A stretch of 22,542 bases of DNA from Acidimicrobiaceae bacterium. Lineage in GTDB: Bacteria > Actinomycetota > Acidimicrobiia > Acidimicrobiales > UBA8592. Position numbers and translations under genes: made by a program. A model generated the notes under the pieces. That model saw only the letters and a list, made by a program, of their open reading frames with translations, was not told the DNA's origin and did no database searches. Positions 21,732-22,542 of this stretch are shown piece after piece. Numbering within the stretch: the first letter of the stretch is position 1; each line of letters opens with the position of its first letter. The stretch spans positions 1 to 22,542 of the forward strand of contig PAZD01000061.1 of assembly GCA_002715405.1 (NCBI GenBank), written 5' to 3'.

Positions 21732-22204
21732 ACTTCATGTTTTTTATATAATGACTTACTAATTAAAAAATATTCTCCAAACTCTTGGAAATATTTTTTA
21801 TAATCAAATGAATCATTCTTAAACCATATTTTTATAATATTAAATTCTTTCTTTGGTGATATTGATATTCCATTGATCTCATCATTATCTTTCGTCAAAA
21901 TTGATTCATTAATACATCGTAAAAGTAAATTATTCCATTCATTGATTATATCTCTCGATGGTACTTTAAAAGATAAACATCCCCCTTCACGATTATCAGG
22001 GTCTTCCCAATTAGGGAAAATATTATCTTTCATACAAAAAAACATTCCATTCTGATAATGATCTTGTTTAAATATATCTTTAAAGTATTGATAATCAAAG
22101 AAACTATTAATATTCGATATCTTCTTATAACTCGATTTCCCCCATTCATTATTAGTAATTGAATGGAACCATAGATACCATATTGTTTTTGTTTTATATT
22201 CCAT
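21728..22204 (-). CDS. Translation initiation factor eIF4E (cap-binding protein)
   Basis: The 158-residue product matches the eIF4E core. It opens with WYLWFHSITNNEW, where W21 is the first cap-stacking Trp. PNWEDPDNREGG carries the second Trp W66 and E67, which contact the m7G base. KVPSRDIINEWNNLLLRCIN corresponds to the family's conserved helix after the cap site. It is shorter than cellular eIF4E, lacking the long N-terminal extension. Residue C76 stands where most members have Trp, next to the GG pair. It probably promotes translation of capped viral mRNA. A TATTTAAA element lies 29 nt upstream. Confidence 0.85.
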   Translation of the reverse strand: MEYKTKTIWYLWFHSITNNEWGKSSYKKISNINSFFDYQYFKDIFKQDHYQNGMFFCMKDNIFPNWEDPDNREGGCLSFKVPSRDIINEWNNLLLRCINESILTKDNDEINGISISPKKEFNIIKIWFKNDSFDYKKYFQEFGEYFLISKSLYKKHEV

Positions 22205-22233
22205 GAAAGTATACCTTCTATTAATAAATCTTT

Positions 22234-22241
22234 TTTAAATA
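22234..22241 (-). promoter_or_regulatory. TATTTAAA-type element before eIF4E
   Basis: The plus strand reads TTTAAATA, which is TATTTAAA on the minus strand, 29 nt before the eIF4E ATG at 22204. Confidence 0.35.
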
Positions 22242-22272
22242 ATTATAAAAAAAAAATATACTATTCTAATAT

Positions 22273-22542
22273 ATGGATTTATTTAAAGAAAATTATAGTA
22301 TAATTATTATAGGTATATATATCTATATTCTTTTTAATCATATAAAAAACGACGACTACTATATGATGGGTATCCTAACACTCATCACTGGTGCTATTCT
22401 CTATAAATTAAAAAGCAATACCATTGAAGGGCTTGAGGAAGATGATAATGCTCCCGCAGATGCTCCCGCAGATGCTCCCGCAGATGCTCCAGCAGATGCT
22501 CCAGCAGATGCTCCAGCAGATGCTCCAGCAGATGCTCCAGCA
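22273..22542 (+). CDS. Two-pass membrane protein with Ala-Pro-Ala-Asp repeat, 3' end cut by window edge
   Basis: ATG at 22273 opens a frame that is still open at the last base (90 codons seen). There are two hydrophobic segments: residues about 8-22 (YSIIIIGIYIYILFN) and 32-44 (MMGILTLITGAILY). A short acidic linker (IEGLEEDDN) leads into an APAD repeat that continues off the window. Pro-rich repeats of this type are extended and often surface-exposed, so a virion-surface protein is possible. Total length is unknown. It is divergent from eIF4E. Confidence 0.7.
   Translation, partial: MDLFKENYSIIIIGIYIYILFNHIKNDDYYMMGILTLITGAILYKLKSNTIEGLEEDDNAPADAPADAPADAPADAPADAPADAPADAPA
22450..22542 (+). 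repeat. 12-bp tandem array coding Ala-Pro-Ala-Asp, open at the window end
   Basis: Seven full GCTCCxGCAGAT units and a partial eighth are seen. The first three units use CCC for Pro and the remaining ones CCA. The array continues beyond the window, so its true copy number is unknown. Confidence 0.9.

Overview
The window looks like part of a giant-virus genome (Nucleocytoviricota, most likely a Mimiviridae-like member of Imitervirales). The DNA is very AT-rich and intronless, and genes are packed on both strands with short gaps. It mixes virus-hallmark replication and transcription genes (RNA polymerase II-type subunit 2, PCNA) with eukaryote-like translation genes (eEF1A, eIF4E, a tRNA-Ala without encoded CCA) and many small membrane proteins. 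No ribosomal genes, bacterial operons or Shine-Dalgarno pattern are seen. The exact lineage cannot be fixed from this window alone.

Layout. 1-850: a gene cut by the left edge, then small membrane-protein genes around a palindromic promoter. 879-3760: a GHKL (Hsp90/MORC-type) ATPase and a divergent zinc-binding protein. 3799-4164: a divergent S-adenosylmethionine decarboxylase-like protein. 4331-6956: a run of small, mostly membrane-anchored proteins, interrupted by a RapZ C-terminal-domain-like protein and an unknown. 6984-9656: OTU protease, eEF1A and an acyl-thioesterase-type hydrolase. 9726-11485: a D12-class adenine DNA methyltransferase whose 3' end overlaps an unknown convergent gene. 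11600-12060: an IscA/HesB-like Fe-S protein and tRNA-Ala(UGC). 12094-14282: a leftward block with two unknowns, a compact cysteine-dioxygenase-like cupin, a ClpP-like protease and a membrane-anchored cupin-like protein. 14314-15793: cold-shock protein, a Lys/Pro-repeat protein with a SAP-like C-terminus, and an unknown. 15881-20898: an ABC1/UbiB-like kinase, a small membrane protein and RPB2. 20937-22542: PCNA, eIF4E and a membrane protein with an Ala-Pro-Ala-Asp repeat cut by the right edge.

How it fits together. RPB2 and PCNA serve viral transcription and replication. eEF1A, eIF4E and tRNA-Ala would bias host translation. OTU, ClpP-like, ABC1-like kinase, thioesterase, CDO-like and SpeD-like proteins look like host-modulating or metabolic accessory genes. 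Two recurring upstream elements organise expression: AAATTTGA, often as the palindrome TCAAATTTGA between divergent genes and usually about 25-45 nt before the ATG, and TATTTAAA, usually about 25-30 nt before the ATG. The first element also supports several genes under 60 codons and corrects three start sites.

Both window edges fall inside short coding repeats (Pro-Glu on the left, Ala-Pro-Ala-Asp on the right), which suggests this is a contig whose assembly stopped at repeats.
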